Shown piece after piece: positions 7,390 through 8,855 of a stretch of DNA of 8,855 bases. The notes below the pieces were generated by a model. It was not told the DNA's origin and searched no databases. It saw only the letters and a program-made list of their open reading frames with translations. Position numbers and translations under genes: made by a program. Numbering within the stretch: position 1 is the first letter of the stretch; every line of letters starts with the position of its first letter. The DNA lies in assembly GCA_027618855.1 (NCBI GenBank), contig JAQCID010000033.1:1-8855 (forward strand), in the 5' to 3' direction. This DNA comes from Bacteroidota bacterium (lineage in GTDB: Bacteria > Bacteroidota > Bacteroidia > Flavobacteriales_D > Sanyastnellaceae).

Positions 7390-8651
7390 CCAACGACTCC
7401 GGCTGCAACTGTTGAGTGCGTACTCGGGTCCACTAAGATAAACGCTCCAGTGATCCGATTCTTGCGATAGCTGTCAATTAAAACGGGAGAAGCTGTTTTG
7501 ATAGAAATTCTAGCGATATCATTTACCTCAACAGTTTTGTTCTTTTCATCCCTGTGGAGCGTGTTAATATCGATGCGATATAATACATCTGTTATTTTTG
7601 CTTGCACTTCCTGTGTCAAGTGTCTAAGTATGAATCTAGACGATGTGTTGAGAGGTTTGTCACCAAGCCAACAAATCCGAGCATCCAATACATTTGTTTT
7701 TTCGGGCTGATTGTTTTCCCGGACAAGCATGTCCCCACGAGATAAATCAATGTCATCCGTAAGCGTCATGGTCACGCTAAGAGGAGGGAAGGCCTTTTCG
7801 AGTTTCTGTTCACCAAGGTAAATATCCTTAATGGTTGATTTTATTTCACTGGGAAGAGCAACAACCTCGTCCCCTGGTTTAAAAATTCCAGAAGCGATCC
7901 TCCCTGCATAGCCGCGAAAATCTCGGTGTTCATCTGTTTGAGGCCTGATGACATACTGTACTGGAAAACGACAATCCTGAAGATTGCGATCGGCTCCAAC
8001 ATGAACGTTTTCTAAGTAATGAAGAAGGGTGGAGCCTCCATACCAAGTCATGTTCTCAGAACGATCCACCACATTGTCCCCATTCAGTGCGCTAATCGGA
8101 ATGAATGTGATATCAGTGATGTCGAGACGTGAACTGAAGCTTTTGTATTGATCTACGATGTCACGATATTTCTTTTCGTCGTAATTCACAAGATCCATTT
8201 TGTTGACGCAAACTACGAGGTGACGCAATCCCAAGAGTGATGCAATAAAACTATGTCTATGTGTCTGCTCTAGAAGTCCATGTCTGGCATCAATTAAAAT
8301 AATTGCAAGATCTGCTGTAGAAGCACCCGTCACCATATTCCTTGTGTACTGTATGTGCCCTGGAGTGTCCGCAATAATGAACTTTCTTTTTGGGGTCGCA
8401 AAATACCTGTAGGCAACATCTATCGTGATTCCCTGTTCTCTTTCAGCACGTAACCCGTCCGTCAGTAAACTCAAATCGATCCCCTCAAGCCCCTTTTGTT
8501 TTGAGGCATCGTTCATCGCTTCAAGTTGGTCTTCAAAAATACTTTTTGAATCGAACAGAAGTCTACCGATCAGTGTGCTCTTTCCGTCATCCACACTTCC
8601 AGCGGTAGTGAATCTAAGTAAGCCATTGTCTGTTGTTGTTTTTTCGCTCAT
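7386..8651 (-). CDS. cysN: Sulfate adenylyltransferase subunit 1 (GTPase)
   Basis: Regulatory GTPase subunit of ATP sulfurylase: GTP hydrolysis drives CysD to make adenosine 5'-phosphosulfate from sulfate and ATP in the cytoplasm. The EF-Tu-like GTPase domain (about 11-215) shows G1 GSVDDGKS (18-25), switch I REQGITIDVAYRYF (71-84), G3 DTPG (95-98), G4 NKMD (150-153) and a G5-like SAL (187-189). Domain II (about 230-310) includes RPQTDEHRDFRGYAGRI and GDEVVALPS. Domain III runs to the end and includes TLHRDEKNKTVEVNDIARI (364-382) and ILVDPSTHSTVAAGVVG. At 421 residues it lacks a C-terminal CysC (APS kinase) fusion and is shorter than the E. coli protein of about 475, as is usual in Bacteroidota. 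It follows cysD after 11 nt and overlaps the OstA-like gene by 4 nt, so the three are probably one transcript. Whether APS goes to cysteine synthesis or to PAPS and sulfation cannot be told from this window. Confidence 0.97.
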   Translation of the reverse strand: MSEKTTTDNGLLRFTTAGSVDDGKSTLIGRLLFDSKSIFEDQLEAMNDASKQKGLEGIDLSLLTDGLRAEREQGITIDVAYRYFATPKRKFIIADTPGHIQYTRNMVTGASTADLAIILIDARHGLLEQTHRHSFIASLLGLRHLVVCVNKMDLVNYDEKKYRDIVDQYKSFSSRLDITDITFIPISALNGDNVVDRSENMTWYGGSTLLHYLENVHVGADRNLQDCRFPVQYVIRPQTDEHRDFRGYAGRIASGIFKPGDEVVALPSEIKSTIKDIYLGEQKLEKAFPPLSVTMTLTDDIDLSRGDMLVRENNQPEKTNVLDARICWLGDKPLNTSSRFILRHLTQEVQAKITDVLYRIDINTLHRDEKNKTVEVNDIARISIKTASPVLIDSYRKNRITGAFILVDPSTHSTVAAGVVG

Positions 8652-8662
8652 GTCCCTAAATT

Positions 8663-8855
8663 CTAGAAGTATCCGTCTTTTTTTCTGTCCTCCATCGCAG
8701 ATGAACTTCTTTTGTCGTCTATTCTTCCACCCCTTTCGGTGATTCTTGTTGCTGCGACCTCTTCAATAATTTTCTCTAGATTATCTGCGTCGCTTTCAAA
8801 AGCGCCGGTAATGGTCAAATCTCCTAATGTTCGAAAACGAACCTGCATCATTTCA
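8663..8855 (-). CDS. cysD: Sulfate adenylyltransferase subunit 2, C-terminal fragment cut by window edge
   Basis: The last 63 complete codons of the catalytic ATP-sulfurylase subunit, a PP-loop enzyme that forms APS with CysN. The N-terminal and central parts, including the PP-loop, lie beyond base 8855, so only the tail is visible: VRFRTLGDLTITGAFESDAD, then ITERGGRIDDKRS and the terminal MEDRKKDGYF. These match the conserved CysD end, VRFRTLG...TGA.ES.A...ER..R..D...S..ME..K..GYF, and the IDDKRS variant is the Bacteroidota form. The two ATG codons at 8846-8851 are internal methionines, not starts: the frame continues upstream with a Glu codon, and the RFRTLG motif normally lies far inside the protein. 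The stop is TAG at 8663-8665, and cysN begins 11 nt later. Confidence 0.95.
   Translation of the reverse strand, partial: EMMQVRFRTLGDLTITGAFESDADNLEKIIEEVAATRITERGGRIDDKRSSSAMEDRKKDGYF

Noticed and set aside
8663..8851. A free-standing 62-residue small protein gene
   Set aside because: The sequence is the conserved C-terminus of CysD, and the frame stays open to the window edge upstream of the apparent Met start.

Overview
The window looks like a chromosomal core region of a member of the Bacteroidota, probably Flavobacteriia-like. The evidence is a DUF6089-type outer-membrane barrel gene, an OstA-like (LptA/LptD N-terminal type) gene of the Bacteroidota form, a serine hydroxymethyltransferase with the Bacteroidota-type segment around residues 236-290, a short CysN of about 420 residues with a CysD ending in the RIDDKRS...GYF tail, a TAnnTTTG-type -7 promoter box before glyA, and generally poor Shine-Dalgarno sequences. 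The genus cannot be read from the sequence alone.

Layout. Left block (minus strand, 4498 down to 3): a small secreted DUF4177-like protein, a DUF6089 outer-membrane barrel, a lipoprotein of the DsbH/YyaL/SPATA20 thioredoxin family, and a purine nucleoside phosphorylase. The first three are packed with a 3-nt gap and a 1-nt stop/start overlap (TGATG). The phosphorylase follows after 33 nt, which contain a small AT-rich inverted repeat. Middle: glyA alone on the plus strand, diverging from the left block across 72 bp and converging on the right block with only 11 bp between stop codons. Right block (minus strand, entering at 8855 and ending at 5863): the C-terminal end of cysD (cut by the window edge), cysN, and an OstA-like envelope gene whose start codon overlaps the cysN stop by 4 nt (ATGA).

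How they fit together. CysD and CysN form ATP sulfurylase, which activates sulfate to APS. GlyA supplies glycine and one-carbon units from serine. The phosphorylase salvages purine nucleosides. The remaining four genes encode envelope proteins with export signals: a putative LPS-transport jellyroll protein, an outer-membrane barrel, a small secreted protein and a lipid-anchored thioredoxin-domain protein. The two operons thus mix core metabolism with envelope biogenesis.

Coding density is very high. No stretch over 300 bases lacks a gene; the longest gap is the 72-bp divergent region. I see no tRNA, rRNA, CRISPR array, insertion sequence, phage gene or toxin-antitoxin pair. Nothing here is clearly a new system. 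The least explained part is the three-gene envelope cassette at 855-4498.
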